The position numbers and the translations under genes are program-made. From Sphingobium naphthae (GTDB lineage Bacteria; Pseudomonadota; Alphaproteobacteria; Sphingomonadales; Sphingomonadaceae): a stretch of DNA of 64,000 bases. Below, piece after piece: positions 1 through 9,000 of this stretch; the stretch's first letter is position 1; each line of letters begins with the position of its first letter. The notes under the pieces were generated by a model. It had not been told where the DNA came from. It made no database searches and was given only the letters and a program-made list of their open reading frames with translations. The DNA lies in NCBI RefSeq assembly GCF_020782235.1, contig NZ_JAJGNO010000008.1, forward strand, positions 62,001-126,000, in the 5' to 3' direction.

Positions 1-267
1 GATATGCGCCTCTATGTCCGGCACCGCCTGCGGCACCGCGCCGTCGATCAGGATCAGCCCGGCGCGGGTGCGGATCAGCGCGACGCTGAGCCCGCCGAAC
101 CCGACCAGATAGGTGCCGCCATAAAGGCGCGCGGGCGCCTGGGGCGTCAGCCATTGCCGCGCATGATCGGGCGCGATCGGGCGCAGCAGCGGATCGTCCG
201 GCGCGGCGGCGCCCGCCAGCAGCATCCCAGCCAGGCTTATGCCCAGCAGCATCGTCTTCCTTGCCAT
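1..267 (-). CDS. Subclass B3-like metallo-beta-lactamase, N-terminal fragment (cut by window edge)
   Basis: Only the first 89 codons are inside the window, with no stop before the left edge. Residues 1-21 form a signal peptide (basic MARK, hydrophobic core, AGAAA end), so the product is exported. The segment GGTYLVGFGGLSVALI followed by GLILIDGAVPQAVPDI matches the first beta-strands of the metallo-beta-lactamase fold as found in subclass B3 enzymes (L1, CAU-1). The zinc ligands (HxHxDH and later) would lie beyond the edge, so catalytic competence cannot be judged. The start is supported by GGGAGCAGGA upstream. It is divergent from an AmpR/GcvA-like LysR gene, the arrangement of inducible beta-lactamases. 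Other exported MBL-fold hydrolases, such as lactonases, remain possible. Confidence 0.72.
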   Translation of the reverse strand, partial: MARKTMLLGISLAGMLLAGAAAPDDPLLRPIAPDHARQWLTPQAPARLYGGTYLVGFGGLSVALIRTRAGLILIDGAVPQAVPDIEAHI

Positions 268-300
268 ATCGTCCTGCTCCCTGTGGGTGATGGGCCGATG

Positions 301-333
301 GTGCCGCTCCGGCGGCACGGCGACAAAGCAGCA
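301..333. promoter_or_regulatory. Putative LysR (AmpR-type) operator region between lactamase and regulator
   Basis: The 107-bp divergent intergenic region contains a perfect inverted repeat, GTGCCGC-TCCG-GCGGCAC (301-318), and just beside it AGCAGCA (327-333), which on the minus strand reads TGCTGCT, the core of the classical AmpR site. Both lie where a shared LysR operator would be expected. Assignment as an operator is inference. Confidence 0.35.
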
Positions 334-374
334 TTTCTCGACAGAGGCATGAGCCTGGCTTATGGATTGCGGCC

Positions 375-1247
375 ATGGACCGCGCCCAGTTGCCGCTCAA
401 CGCCCTGCGCGCCTTCGAAGCGTCCGCCCGCCATCTCAACTTCACCCGCGCGGCGCTGGAATTGTGCGTCAGCCAGGGCGCGGTGAGCCAGCAGGTGGCG
501 GCGCTGGAGGCGCGGCTGGGCGTCGCCCTGTTCCGCCGCCTGCCGCGCGGGCTGATGCTGACCGACGAGGGACGGGCGCTGCTGCCGGTGATGGCCGACG
601 CGCTGGACCGGATCGGCGCGACGCTGGACCGGATCGAGGGCGGGCGCCCGCGCGAGGCGCTGACGCTGGGCGTGGTGGGCAGCTTCGCCGATGGCTGGCT
701 GCTCGACCGGCTGCCCGATTTCGAGCGCGCCTGCCCGCATGTCGACTTGCGCATCCTGCTCAACAACAACCGCGTCGACCTGGCGGGCGAGGGGCTGGAC
801 CTCGCCATCCGCTTCGGCGAGGGCGCGTGGCACGGCACCCATGCCCAGCCGCTGCTGCGCGCGCCGCTGACGCCGCTCTGCGCGCCCGCGCTCGCCGCCC
901 GGATCGACACCCCCGCCGCGCTTACCCGGGAAAGGCTGCTGCGATCCTACCGGGCGGAGGAATGGCCGCGCTGGTTCGCCGCCGCGGGCCTGCCCTGCCC
1001 GCCGCTGCGCGGCGTCGTCTTCGACAATTCGGTGCTGATGGCGCGCGCAGCGATGCGCGGCCAGGGTGTGGCGCTGGCCCCGCCCCTGCTCTTCGCCCGG
1101 GCGCTGGCCGCCGGCGACCTGGTCCAGCCCTTTCCCCTGGCGGTGGACATGGGCGGTTATTGGCTGACGCGCCTGATGTCGCGCGCCGACAGCCCCGCCA
1201 TGGCCGACCTGCGCGCCTGGCTGGCGGCCGCGGTTCAGGCGGGATAG
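375..1247 (+). CDS. LysR-family transcriptional regulator, AmpR/GcvA type
   Basis: The 290-residue protein has an N-terminal winged helix-turn-helix (residues 4-62) opening LPLNALRAFEASARHLNFTR, almost the AmpR/GcvA signature, with the recognition helix in CVSQGAVSQQVAALE. A periplasmic-binding-protein-like effector domain follows (about 90-290). LysR proteins of this group usually control the gene divergent to them, here the exported metallo-beta-lactamase-like protein, which suggests AmpR-type induction by cell-wall fragments. The 3' end overlaps the convergent greB by 13 bp. Family certain; AmpR role is inferred from context. Confidence 0.88.
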   Translation: MDRAQLPLNALRAFEASARHLNFTRAALELCVSQGAVSQQVAALEARLGVALFRRLPRGLMLTDEGRALLPVMADALDRIGATLDRIEGGRPREALTLGVVGSFADGWLLDRLPDFERACPHVDLRILLNNNRVDLAGEGLDLAIRFGEGAWHGTHAQPLLRAPLTPLCAPALAARIDTPAALTRERLLRSYRAEEWPRWFAAAGLPCPPLRGVVFDNSVLMARAAMRGQGVALAPPLLFARALAAGDLVQPFPLAVDMGGYWLTRLMSRADSPAMADLRAWLAAAVQAG

Positions 1248-1720
1248 CGGATCGCCATCACCTCATATTCGCGCTCGCCCGCCGGCAGCAGCACGCGGCG
1301 CAGGTCGCCCACCGCCGCGCCGCGCAGGGCGCGGGCGATCGGCGATCCCCAGCCGATGCGGCCGGCATCGACATCGGTTTCGTCATTGCCGACGATGGTG
1401 ACGGTGCGATGATTGTCGTCTTCATCCGCAATGGTGACGGTCGCGCCGAAATAGACGCGGTCCTTGTCGGGTTGCTGGCGCGGGTCGACGACCTTGGCGT
1501 CCTTCATCTTCTTGGACAGGCGCTTCAGTTGCCCGTCAATCTCGCGCATGCGCTTGCGGCCGTAGAGATAGTCGCCATTTTCGCTGCGGTCGCCATTGCC
1601 CGCGGCCCAGCTTACCACCTCGACGATGCGGGGACGCTCGACGCCCAGCAGATGGTCATAGTCGGCGCGCAGCTTCGCGAAGCCTTCGGGGGTGATATAA
1701 TTGGGATAGGGGGTGGCCAT
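1235..1720 (-). CDS. greB: Transcription elongation factor GreB
   Basis: The product (161 residues) is a Gre factor that enters the RNA polymerase secondary channel and stimulates cleavage of backtracked transcripts. The N-terminal coiled coil runs to about residue 80 and holds the acidic tip in GDRSENGDYLYGRKRMREID. The C-terminal FKBP-like domain holds PIARALRGAAVGD and ends REYEVMAIRYP. The GreB-like KRMREID and the spacing favour GreB over GreA. An in-frame TTG six bases upstream is possible, but I chose the ATG. It converges on the LysR gene with overlapping 3' ends. Confidence 0.92.
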   Translation of the reverse strand: MATPYPNYITPEGFAKLRADYDHLLGVERPRIVEVVSWAAGNGDRSENGDYLYGRKRMREIDGQLKRLSKKMKDAKVVDPRQQPDKDRVYFGATVTIADEDDNHRTVTIVGNDETDVDAGRIGWGSPIARALRGAAVGDLRRVLLPAGEREYEVMAIRYPA

Positions 1721-1788
1721 GGCCAACCCGTCCTAGCCGTTCGGATGGAGCGGAGTCGAGACAGGAGTCCCGACTCCGTGTAGAGGCC

Positions 1789-3864
1789 TCAGCCCGGCGT
1801 CTGCTTGCCCAGATAGCGGCTGAGCACCGCGTTGCTGCCGCGGAACTTGGCGCGTTCGGGGTTCATCGCTTCGTAGACGACGGCGTTTTCCAGCACCCGC
1901 TGCACATAATTCTTGGTTTCGTAGATCGGGATTTCCTCGATCCAGCGCAATATGTCGGCGCCCGGCAGGCGCGGGTCGCCATTGGCGCGGATCCATTTGT
2001 TCACATTGCCCGGGCCCGCATTATAGGCGGCGACCGCGAGCGGATAGCTGCCGCCATAATAATCGAGCATGCGCTGGAAATAGCCCGAACCCAGCATGAT
2101 GTTGTAGCTGGGATCGTTCAGCGATGCGGGATTGTAGCTCATCCCGAGCTTGCCCGCCTGTTCGCGCGCGGTGCCGGGCATCAACTGCATCAGGCCGCGC
2201 GCGCCGGCATGGCTGACGATCTGCTTGTCGAACTGGCTTTCCTGCCGCGCGATCGCATGGACCATGGTCCAGTTATATTGCGCCTGGCTGGGCACCGGCA
2301 CGCGCGGAAAGGCGCTGTCGCCATAGCCGGTGAGGCCGCTGGACACCGCGCGGCGGCCGACCATCACGCTCATGTCGGGGCGGCCGATCTGCTGCGCCAG
2401 TTCGGCGGCGAGGAAATGGTCGGTGTCGCTGTCGGCATTATTGGCGATGGCGCGGGCGAATTTGCTCTGGTCGGCCCAATAGCCCATCTGGCCCAGCGCC
2501 TTGACCGCGCGCACGACCGAGCGGTTGTTGAAGGCCGCGCGCTCGGCGGCCGAGATCGGCACCGGCCGCTCCACCGTGGCGGGCGCGGGAACGCGCCGGC
2601 CCAGCCGTTCGAGCGCGAGCTGGCCATAAAACTGGTCGGGGAAGCTGCCCGCCTGGGTGAAATAGCTGTTGGCGCTGGCGCTGTCGCCGGCGGACAGGGA
2701 CGCGCGGCCGGCCCAATAATAGCCCTTGGACCGGGTCTGGGGCGATTTGGCGGCGTCGGCATAGCGGCGGAACATGCCGACGGCGTCGGCCGGGCGGTTG
2801 AGATTGTAGAAGGCGGTGGTGCCCGCCAGCCAGGCGAGGCTGGTATAATCGTCGCGCACGCCGATCGGTTGATCGCTGACGTCGACGCCGGGCGCGACCG
2901 CGTCGTCGATCTTGCTGGCGATGCCCCAGGCGAAGGTCCACTGGCTGTCATTGGCCGCGGCGCGCGCCTGGTTCAGCAGCACCTCGTAAAATTCTTCGGC
3001 ATCGCCGGGCCGGTAGGTCAACGCCGGGCGATTGGCGAGATATTGGCGCGCCGCGATCCAGTTGCCGCTGTCGCGCAGCCACAGCGCCTTGTCGGCGACA
3101 TAGCCGGCATCGGCCGCGCCGATGGCGTCGGCCGCCTGCATCAGGCCGGTCGCTTCGGGCGCCTTGCGCTTGAATGCGATGCGCGCGGAAAAGACCGGCC
3201 GGCGCGCCGCGCTGACATAGGGGAGCATGCGCATCGCGCCGGCAATATCGCCATTCCACAGCAGCATGTCGGCGCGCAGATCATGATCGGCAGGCGTGAA
3301 GCCCGACCCGAACAGCGACAGCAGCCGCGCTTCGTCGCTGGGCTGGAGCGTGCCGCCGATCCACGCGTTGCGCGCGGCGACCCGCGCTTCGTCCATGCGG
3401 CCCGTCTGCATCAGCGCGACCGCGTTGCGGGCATGGCCGACCGCCGTGCGCGGCGGAAATTGCGCGAAGAAGGCGACGACCTGCGCGGGCGAATAGCTGT
3501 CGGGATTGATCCCGGTTTCCGCCAGCCGCCGCATCCGGTCCTCGCCCGGCCAGCCGGGATTGGCCATGATGAAGCTGGCATAGGGGGCAAAGCCCAGCCC
3601 ATCGCTCTGCTGCAGCGCGCGCCACTGGCTGATCGTGCCGGCGATGCTGCCGTCGGTCGGCTGGCCGATCTGCGCCTGCACCCGGTCCCACTGGCTGGGC
3701 TGGCCATATTCGGGGGGGACCGGCTGGACCATCGCGCCGGTGGGGGCGGCAGGCACGGAACGCTCCGGCTGCGCGCTTGCGCCGGCGGTCATCAGCAACA
3801 TGGCAATAATGGGCATGCGGATCAGGCAACTTTCGACATGAGGGGAGGTGCGCATGCTGGACAT
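1789..3864 (-). CDS. Soluble lytic murein transglycosylase (Slt70-type)
   Basis: The protein (691 residues) cleaves the glycan strand of peptidoglycan to 1,6-anhydromuramyl products in the periplasm. A hydrophobic signal segment follows Met17 (MPIIAMLLMTAGASAQ); the annotated start adds 16 residues, and Met17 is an alternative start. A long alpha-superhelical region (about 60-510) precedes the SLT domain at 535-670, with catalytic Glu542 in ARQESQFD, then GARGLMQLMPGTA and AAYNAGPGNVNKW. AAGGATG upstream serves as ribosome site. It is divergent from dapA, so the two cell-wall genes share a 99-bp promoter region. Confidence 0.93.
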   Translation of the reverse strand: MSSMRTSPHVESCLIRMPIIAMLLMTAGASAQPERSVPAAPTGAMVQPVPPEYGQPSQWDRVQAQIGQPTDGSIAGTISQWRALQQSDGLGFAPYASFIMANPGWPGEDRMRRLAETGINPDSYSPAQVVAFFAQFPPRTAVGHARNAVALMQTGRMDEARVAARNAWIGGTLQPSDEARLLSLFGSGFTPADHDLRADMLLWNGDIAGAMRMLPYVSAARRPVFSARIAFKRKAPEATGLMQAADAIGAADAGYVADKALWLRDSGNWIAARQYLANRPALTYRPGDAEEFYEVLLNQARAAANDSQWTFAWGIASKIDDAVAPGVDVSDQPIGVRDDYTSLAWLAGTTAFYNLNRPADAVGMFRRYADAAKSPQTRSKGYYWAGRASLSAGDSASANSYFTQAGSFPDQFYGQLALERLGRRVPAPATVERPVPISAAERAAFNNRSVVRAVKALGQMGYWADQSKFARAIANNADSDTDHFLAAELAQQIGRPDMSVMVGRRAVSSGLTGYGDSAFPRVPVPSQAQYNWTMVHAIARQESQFDKQIVSHAGARGLMQLMPGTAREQAGKLGMSYNPASLNDPSYNIMLGSGYFQRMLDYYGGSYPLAVAAYNAGPGNVNKWIRANGDPRLPGADILRWIEEIPIYETKNYVQRVLENAVVYEAMNPERAKFRGSNAVLSRYLGKQTPG

Positions 3865-3898
3865 AATCGCATTTGCATCCTTATCAGGCCCTGAATGA

Positions 3899-3911
3899 CG
3901 CGCTATAGCGC
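3899..3911. promoter_or_regulatory. Palindrome in the slt-dapA divergent promoter region
   Basis: A perfect 12-bp palindrome GCGCTATAGCGC (3900-3911) lies midway between the divergent starts and contains a TATA-like step that could serve as a -10 element in either direction. Only the symmetry is seen directly; a regulatory role is inferred. Confidence 0.3.
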
Positions 3912-3963
3912 GCCGCTTGTCGCATCATGCCCCGGTAGCCCGGAGATTTGAAGGAGTTTCATC

Positions 3964-4842
3964 ATGTTTTCGGGCTCGATTCCGGCTCTGGTCACCCCGT
4001 TCCGTGACGGGACGATCGACGAGGCCGCCTTTCGCGCCTTCGTCGACTGGCAGATCGCGGAAGGATCGAGCGCGCTGGTGCCGTGCGGCACCACCGGCGA
4101 AAGCGCGACGATGACGGTGGAGGAGCATAATCGCGTCATCGCCATCTGCGTCGACCAGGCGGCCGGGCGCGTGCCCGTCATCGCCGGATGCGGATCCAAC
4201 GACACGCGGATCGCGCTGGATCACATGTATGCGGCGCAGGCGGCGGGCGCAGACGCCGCGCTGGTGGTCGCGCCCTATTACAACAAGCCCAACCAGGACG
4301 GCGTCTATCGCCATTTCGCCTGGCTGGCCGAACGCTGCGACCTGCCGATCATCCTCTACAATGTGCCGAGCCGCACCATCACCGACATCGGCGTGCCGGT
4401 GATCCACCGCCTGTCCGAGGAGTTCCAGACCATCGTCGGGATCAAGGACGCGACCGGAAATCTGGGGCGAGTCACCGCGCAGCGTCTGGCCTGCCGTCCC
4501 GACTTCTGCCAGCTTTCGGGCAATGACGAAACGGCGCTGGGCTTCAACGCGATGGGCGGCAAGGGATGCATCAGCGTCACCGCCAATGTCGCGCCGCGCC
4601 TGTGCGCCGATTTCCAGGCGGCCTGCGCGCGCCACGACTGGGATGGCGCATTGGCGCTGCAGGATCGTCTTTATCCGCTGCACGATGCGCTGTTCAGCGA
4701 TTCTTCACCCGGCCCTGTCAAATATGCGCTCACGCGCGTGCGGCCCGACATGCCCGGCGACGTCCGCCTGCCGATCACCTGGCCGTCGGAATCGAGCCGG
4801 GCGGCGGTCGACCGCGCGCTGGAGATTGCGGGACTGGTGTGA
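3964..4842 (+). CDS. dapA: 4-hydroxy-tetrahydrodipicolinate synthase
   Basis: It condenses pyruvate with aspartate semialdehyde, the first committed step to diaminopimelate and lysine. The 292-residue TIM-barrel has the family landmarks: CGTTGES (41-47, triad Thr44), Tyr132 in LYNVPSRT, and the Schiff-base Lys161 in GIKDATGN. A strong AAGGAG sits 9 bases upstream of the ATG. smpB follows after 41 bp on the same strand, so co-transcription is likely. Confidence 0.97.
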   Translation: MFSGSIPALVTPFRDGTIDEAAFRAFVDWQIAEGSSALVPCGTTGESATMTVEEHNRVIAICVDQAAGRVPVIAGCGSNDTRIALDHMYAAQAAGADAALVVAPYYNKPNQDGVYRHFAWLAERCDLPIILYNVPSRTITDIGVPVIHRLSEEFQTIVGIKDATGNLGRVTAQRLACRPDFCQLSGNDETALGFNAMGGKGCISVTANVAPRLCADFQAACARHDWDGALALQDRLYPLHDALFSDSSPGPVKYALTRVRPDMPGDVRLPITWPSESSRAAVDRALEIAGLV

Positions 4843-4883
4843 GCGCGCCGCGCGCCTATATGTGAAGTGAGTTAGACAAGAAT

Positions 4884-5366
4884 ATGGCCCGCCCCCGTCC
4901 CGAAGCCTTCGACAAGAAGAAGATCGTTGCCGAGAACCGGCGCGCGAAATTCGAATATTTCCTGGAGGACATATTCGAGGCGGGCATTGCGCTGCAGGGA
5001 ACCGAGGTCAAATCGTTGCGCTTTGGCGAAGGCAATATCGCCGAAAGCTATGCCGAGGTGAAGGGCGCGCAGGTGTGGCTGGTCAACAGCAACATCCCCG
5101 AATTCAGCCATGGCAACCGCTTCAACCATGAAGCCAAGCGCCCGCGCAAGCTGTTGCTGCACGAACGCGAGATCGCCCGCATGCATGGCGCGGTCGAGCG
5201 CAAGGGCATGACGCTGGTGCCGCTCGCCCTCTATTTCAACAGCCGGGGCAAGGTGAAGGTCGAACTGGCGCTGGCCAAGGGCAAGAAGACCCACGACAAG
5301 CGCGAGACCATCAAGGAACGCGACTGGAAACGAGACCAGCAGCGCATCCTGAAGGCGCACGGCTGA
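4884..5366 (+). CDS. smpB: SsrA-binding protein SmpB
   Basis: The small basic protein (160 residues) binds tmRNA and delivers it to stalled ribosomes for trans-translation. The OB-barrel motifs [19 protein letters not shown] and LLLHEREI are present, and the C-terminal tail is basic ([20 protein letters not shown]), as needed to enter the mRNA channel. It lies downstream of dapA and ends in a TGATG overlap with the DUF2062 gene, so translation of the two is probably coupled. The tmRNA gene is not in this window. Confidence 0.97.
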   Translation: MARPRPEAFDKKKIVAENRRAKFEYFLEDIFEAGIALQGTEVKSLRFGEGNIAESYAEVKGAQVWLVNSNIPEFSHGNRFNHEAKRPRKLLLHEREIARMHGAVERKGMTLVPLALYFNSRGKVKVELALAKGKKTHDKRETIKERDWKRDQQRILKAHG

Positions 5367-5956
5367 TGAGCCGGCTGACCCGCTGGTGGCATGCCAATTG
5401 CCCGACCCGCGAGTCGCTGGAGCGCAGCCGCATCCTCGCCCCGGTGGCGCACCGGGTGCTGGAGCCCTCGCTGTGGCGCTTCACCCGCCGGTCGGTGCCG
5501 CGCGGCGTCGCGCTGGGACTGTTCGTCGGCCTGTTCCTGATGATCCCGGGCGTGCAGATGGCGGGCGCGGCGCTGTTCGCCCTGCCGTTCCGCGCCAACA
5601 TCCCGGTCGCCGCCGCCATGACATTCCTGTCCAACCCTGCGACGACGCCGCTGATCCTGATGGCGTCGGTGTGGCTGGGCAACTGGATGCTGGGGCGCAG
5701 CGCCGACGCATCGGGCTTCATGGCGCTGGTCGACGGCCATGCCGGGATCGGCCAGTGGACCGCCTGGCTGCTGTCCGAAGCGGCGCCGGCGATGCTGCTG
5801 GGCCTTGCCCTCATCTCCTGCGTCTGCGCCGCGATCGGCTATGTCGTCGCCGACTGGTTCTGGCGCCATCGCATGGGCCGCAAATGGCAGGCGCGCAAAT
5901 TGAGGATTGGCAAGGTCCACCAAAGCGGCGCATTGGAGAAGGCGGCCGGCGTCTGA
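5366..5956 (+). CDS. DUF2062 domain-containing inner-membrane protein
   Basis: This 196-residue protein starts in a TGATG overlap with smpB. It has the DUF2062 signature: a basic segment (RRSVPRGVALGLFVGLF), a hydrophobic stretch with PGVQMAGAALFALPFRANI, then FLSNPATTPLI and two further membrane segments (about 55-75, 85-115, 140-165). The function of the family is not established. Its place between smpB and cckA recurs in related genomes as far as I recall, but that is not visible here. Confidence 0.85.
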   Translation: MSRLTRWWHANCPTRESLERSRILAPVAHRVLEPSLWRFTRRSVPRGVALGLFVGLFLMIPGVQMAGAALFALPFRANIPVAAAMTFLSNPATTPLILMASVWLGNWMLGRSADASGFMALVDGHAGIGQWTAWLLSEAAPAMLLGLALISCVCAAIGYVVADWFWRHRMGRKWQARKLRIGKVHQSGALEKAAGV

Positions 5957-6002
5957 CGCCGCGCCGACAGGGTCCGATGGCGAAGCAGGGGGTTGGCCGG
6001 TC

Positions 6003-8426
6003 ATGGCGGCACGGCTGAAAAAGGAAGATGAGGCGTGGCTGGACCAGCCGCCCTCGCCCTTCGCCCTGCCCTTGCTGCTGGGCGCGGCGCTGCTGTCGGC
6101 GGGGCTGGTCTTCTACGCCGCCGGCAATGTCGCGCTGGCCGCGGGTTTCGGCGCCAGCGTCATCGCGATCGCCGCGCTGATGCGCTGGTACCGCCATCTC
6201 TACCCCGCCGCCCTGTCGCACAGCGAGGCGACACCCGACTGGACCGTCGCGCGCGCCGCCGCCGACGCGTCTCACATCGCGATCGCGGTGACCGACCGGG
6301 CGGGCCGGCTGGTGTGCGCCAGCGACCTGTTCGGCGAATGGTTTCCCGGCTATCCGACGCCGCCGGGCGTCACCGGCGACGCGGCGCTGACCGAAAGCCT
6401 GTCGCACGCCGCGCGCGCCGCCTGGCGCGACGGCGACGGCAAGCTGGAAGGGCTGGCGATGGGGGCGCTGCGGCTGGACGTCGACATCGCCCGCACCGGC
6501 CGGTCGGAGGATTATCTGCTCTGGCGCTTCACCCCCGTGCGCCAGCCCAGCGCCCTGGACGATGTGCATCGGTTCCTGACCGGGGAAGCCGGGCGGCAGC
6601 TGGGCGAAGCGGGCATCATGGCGGTGATGATCGGCGGCGAGGGGCGCATCCGCGCCGCCAATGGCGCCTTCCTGCTGCGCGCGGCCGGGCGCATCGACGC
6701 CAATATCACCGGCCGCGACTTCGCCGCCCATATGCGGGTGGACGACAAGGGCCGGCTGTTCCTGGCCCGCGAGGAAAATGGCGGCCTGCCGCTGCGCCTG
6801 CTGCAGGTGCCGCTGCGCCGGGCGAGCCAGCCGGGCGGGGCGCAAGGATCGGCGCAGGACGGGCCGATGCTGCTGCTGCTGATCGACGAGCCGTCGGGCG
6901 GCGGCGGCACGTCGGCGCTGTCCTACATCGAAACGCTGCTCTCGCTGCTGCCGTTCGGACTGGCCATGGCCGATCGCGACGGGCGCATCCTGTTCGTCAA
7001 CAAGGCTTTCGCGCGCGCCGCGGGCCTCAAGGCCGGGGCCAAGCCCAGCTATCCCGGCGACCTGGTCGCGCGCGAGGACCAGGCGGCCGTGGCCGACGCG
7101 GTGCGGCGCTTTGCCGTCGGGCCGCAAATGTCGGGCGACATCGTCGTGCGGATGCGCGAACAGCCCGACGAGCCCACCGCGCTCAGCCTGGCGGGGGTGC
7201 GGGGCCTGGGCGAAGCGGCGGTGCTGCTGAGCCTCAAGGACAATAGCGAGGAAAGCAAGCTCAAGCGGCAGGTGGCGCAGGCGACCAAGATGCAGGCGAT
7301 CGGCCAACTGGCCGGCGGCGTGGCGCATGATTTCAACAATATCCTGACCGCCATCATCGGCCATTGCGACCTGATGCTGATGCGCCATACGCCCGGCGAC
7401 AGCGACTATGACGACATTCAGCAGGTCAAGTCGAACAGCAACCGCGCCGCGGGCCTGACGCGCCAGCTGCTCGCCTTTTCGCGGCAGCAGACGCTGCGGC
7501 CGCAGATATTGCAGCTGCCCGACATCGTGTCGGACGTGTCCAACCTTCTCAAGCGCCTGCTCGGCGAAAATGTGCGGCTGGAGGTCAGCCATGGCCGCAA
7601 TCTGGGCGCGGTGCGGGCCGATCCGGGCCAGCTGGAGCAAGTGATCGTCAACCTGGCGGTCAATGCCCGCGACGCCATGCCCGAAGGCGGCACGCTCAAC
7701 ATCCAGACCTATGCCGTGCCCGCCGCCAAGGCGCGCGAGATGCGCCAGCAGATCCTGCCGATCAGCGACTATACCGCGCTGCGCGTGTCCGACACGGGGC
7801 TGGGCATCCCGCCCGACATTCTGGCGAAGATCTTCGAGCCTTTCTTCACCACCAAGGAACTGGGCAAGGGCACGGGGCTGGGCCTGTCCACCGTCTATGG
7901 CATCGTCAAACAGTCGGGCGGCTATATCTTCGCCGAATCCGAACTGGGCCGCGGCGCCAGCTTCGTCATCTACCTGCCCGTCTATGCCGGCGCCGACGCG
8001 GAGGAGGAGGCGCCGGTGCGCGAGCCGGTCAAGCGCGCCGAAACCTGGGGTTCGGGCACCATCCTGCTGGTCGAGGACGAGGATATGGTGCGCGCCGTCG
8101 CCGAACGGGCGCTGACGCGCCAGGGCTACAAGGTGCTGACCGCCAATGACGGCGAGCAGGGGCTGGAGGTGCTGGCCGCCCATGAAGGCATCGACCTGCT
8201 GATTTCCGACGTCGTCATGCCCAATATGGACGGCCCGGCGATGGTGGCGCAGGCCCGCCGCACGCACCCGCGCCTGCCGGTGCTGTTCATGTCGGGCTAT
8301 GCCGAGGAGCAGCTTCGCAAGTCGATCGACATCGCCAATGTCGCTTTCCTGCCCAAGCCCTTTTCCGTCAACCAGCTGGCGCAAGCGGCGCGCGACACCA
8401 TGGCGATGCAGCCGGCGGCGGAATGA
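6003..8426 (+). CDS. cckA: Hybrid sensor histidine kinase CckA
   Basis: CckA phosphorylates ChpT, which passes phosphate to CtrA and CpdR to control the alphaproteobacterial cell cycle. The 807-residue product has two membrane segments (about 20-60), PAS-like regions (about 85-190 and 315-430), HisKA with His442 in [10 protein letters not shown], HATPase_c (N-box [12 protein letters not shown]-boxes DTGLGIP and [11 protein letters not shown]), and a C-terminal receiver with Asp736 in LLISDVVMP. The [14 protein letters not shown] segment is CckA-typical. I placed the start at 6003 (AGGGGGT upstream); an earlier in-frame start at 5907 would overlap the preceding gene by 50 bp. chpT and ctrA are not nearby. 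Confidence 0.92.
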   Translation: MAARLKKEDEAWLDQPPSPFALPLLLGAALLSAGLVFYAAGNVALAAGFGASVIAIAALMRWYRHLYPAALSHSEATPDWTVARAAADASHIAIAVTDRAGRLVCASDLFGEWFPGYPTPPGVTGDAALTESLSHAARAAWRDGDGKLEGLAMGALRLDVDIARTGRSEDYLLWRFTPVRQPSALDDVHRFLTGEAGRQLGEAGIMAVMIGGEGRIRAANGAFLLRAAGRIDANITGRDFAAHMRVDDKGRLFLAREENGGLPLRLLQVPLRRASQPGGAQGSAQDGPMLLLLIDEPSGGGGTSALSYIETLLSLLPFGLAMADRDGRILFVNKAFARAAGLKAGAKPSYPGDLVAREDQAAVADAVRRFAVGPQMSGDIVVRMREQPDEPTALSLAGVRGLGEAAVLLSLKDNSEESKLKRQVAQATKMQAIGQLAGGVAHDFNNILTAIIGHCDLMLMRHTPGDSDYDDIQQVKSNSNRAAGLTRQLLAFSRQQTLRPQILQLPDIVSDVSNLLKRLLGENVRLEVSHGRNLGAVRADPGQLEQVIVNLAVNARDAMPEGGTLNIQTYAVPAAKAREMRQQILPISDYTALRVSDTGLGIPPDILAKIFEPFFTTKELGKGTGLGLSTVYGIVKQSGGYIFAESELGRGASFVIYLPVYAGADAEEEAPVREPVKRAETWGSGTILLVEDEDMVRAVAERALTRQGYKVLTANDGEQGLEVLAAHEGIDLLISDVVMPNMDGPAMVAQARRTHPRLPVLFMSGYAEEQLRKSIDIANVAFLPKPFSVNQLAQAARDTMAMQPAAE

Positions 8427-8521
8427 TCTTGCTGCGGATCAAGGCGAAGGGGCTGGGCAAGCGCGTGCCATTGGGCTAGCCAAGCGCCCGGTCGAACCCC
8501 CGTCGAACAAGGGAAAAATGC

Positions 8522-8878
8522 ATGTCGGACGCGAAATCCATCCTCATCGTCGAAGATGAAGCGATGATCGGCATGATGCTCGAGGATTATCTCGATGCGC
8601 TCGGCTATCGGCTGCACGCCGTCGCCGCCACTGTGGACGACGCCTGCGTCCAGGCGCGCCAGGGCGGGTTCGACGGCGCGCTGCTCGATTGCAACCTGCA
8701 GGGCGAAAAAAGCTGGCCGGTCGCCGACATATTGGTCGAGAAGGGCATTCCCTTCGTGTTCGCGACGGGCGGCATGGCCGACGACCTGCCGCCGGCTCAT
8801 GCCGACCGGCCGACGCTGGCCAAGCCCTTCACCATCGGCGCGGTCGAACGCGCGCTGGGCCGGATCCTGCCCGGCTGA
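8522..8878 (+). CDS. Single-domain response regulator (receiver only)
   Basis: The 118-residue protein is just a CheY-like receiver: acidic pocket ED (11-12), phosphoacceptor Asp56 in LLDCNL, Thr81 in ATGG and conserved Lys100 in LAKPF. It has no output domain. It follows cckA by 95 bp on the same strand, so it may take part in that phosphorelay, but it lacks features that would identify it as CpdR or DivK. Role therefore unassigned. Confidence 0.88.
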   Translation: MSDAKSILIVEDEAMIGMMLEDYLDALGYRLHAVAATVDDACVQARQGGFDGALLDCNLQGEKSWPVADILVEKGIPFVFATGGMADDLPPAHADRPTLAKPFTIGAVERALGRILPG

Positions 8879-8910
8879 GGCGGTCCGCCCCGGCACGATA
8901 GGAAAATTCC

Positions 8911-8948
8911 GTTCCCCTCTTGTTCCATGAGAACAAATGGGATACATC
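8911..8948 (+). promoter_or_regulatory. recA promoter with overlapping LexA (SOS) box
   Basis: GTTCCCCTCTTGTTC (8911-8925) is a perfect alphaproteobacterial SOS box, GTTC-N7-GTTC. It overlaps a plausible -35 TTGTTC (8920-8925), which is followed by 17 bases and a -10 TACATC (8943-8948). LexA bound here would occlude RNA polymerase until DNA damage triggers its cleavage. The transcript would start near 8955, giving a leader of about 46 bases before the recA ATG. Confidence 0.85.
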
Positions 8949-9000
8949 ATCGTCCAGCGCCGAGGGACTCGACGCGATCCGCTTGACAGGGGATAGGCCG

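Noticed and set aside
5907..6002. N-terminal extension of CckA starting at 5907
   Set aside because: It would overlap the DUF2062 gene by 50 bp, is Arg-rich without similarity to CckA, and a better ribosome site precedes 6003.
8983..8988. TTGACA just upstream of recA as a -35 element
   Set aside because: It is 12 bases before the start codon and no -10 follows at the right distance; the LexA-overlapped promoter is far better placed.
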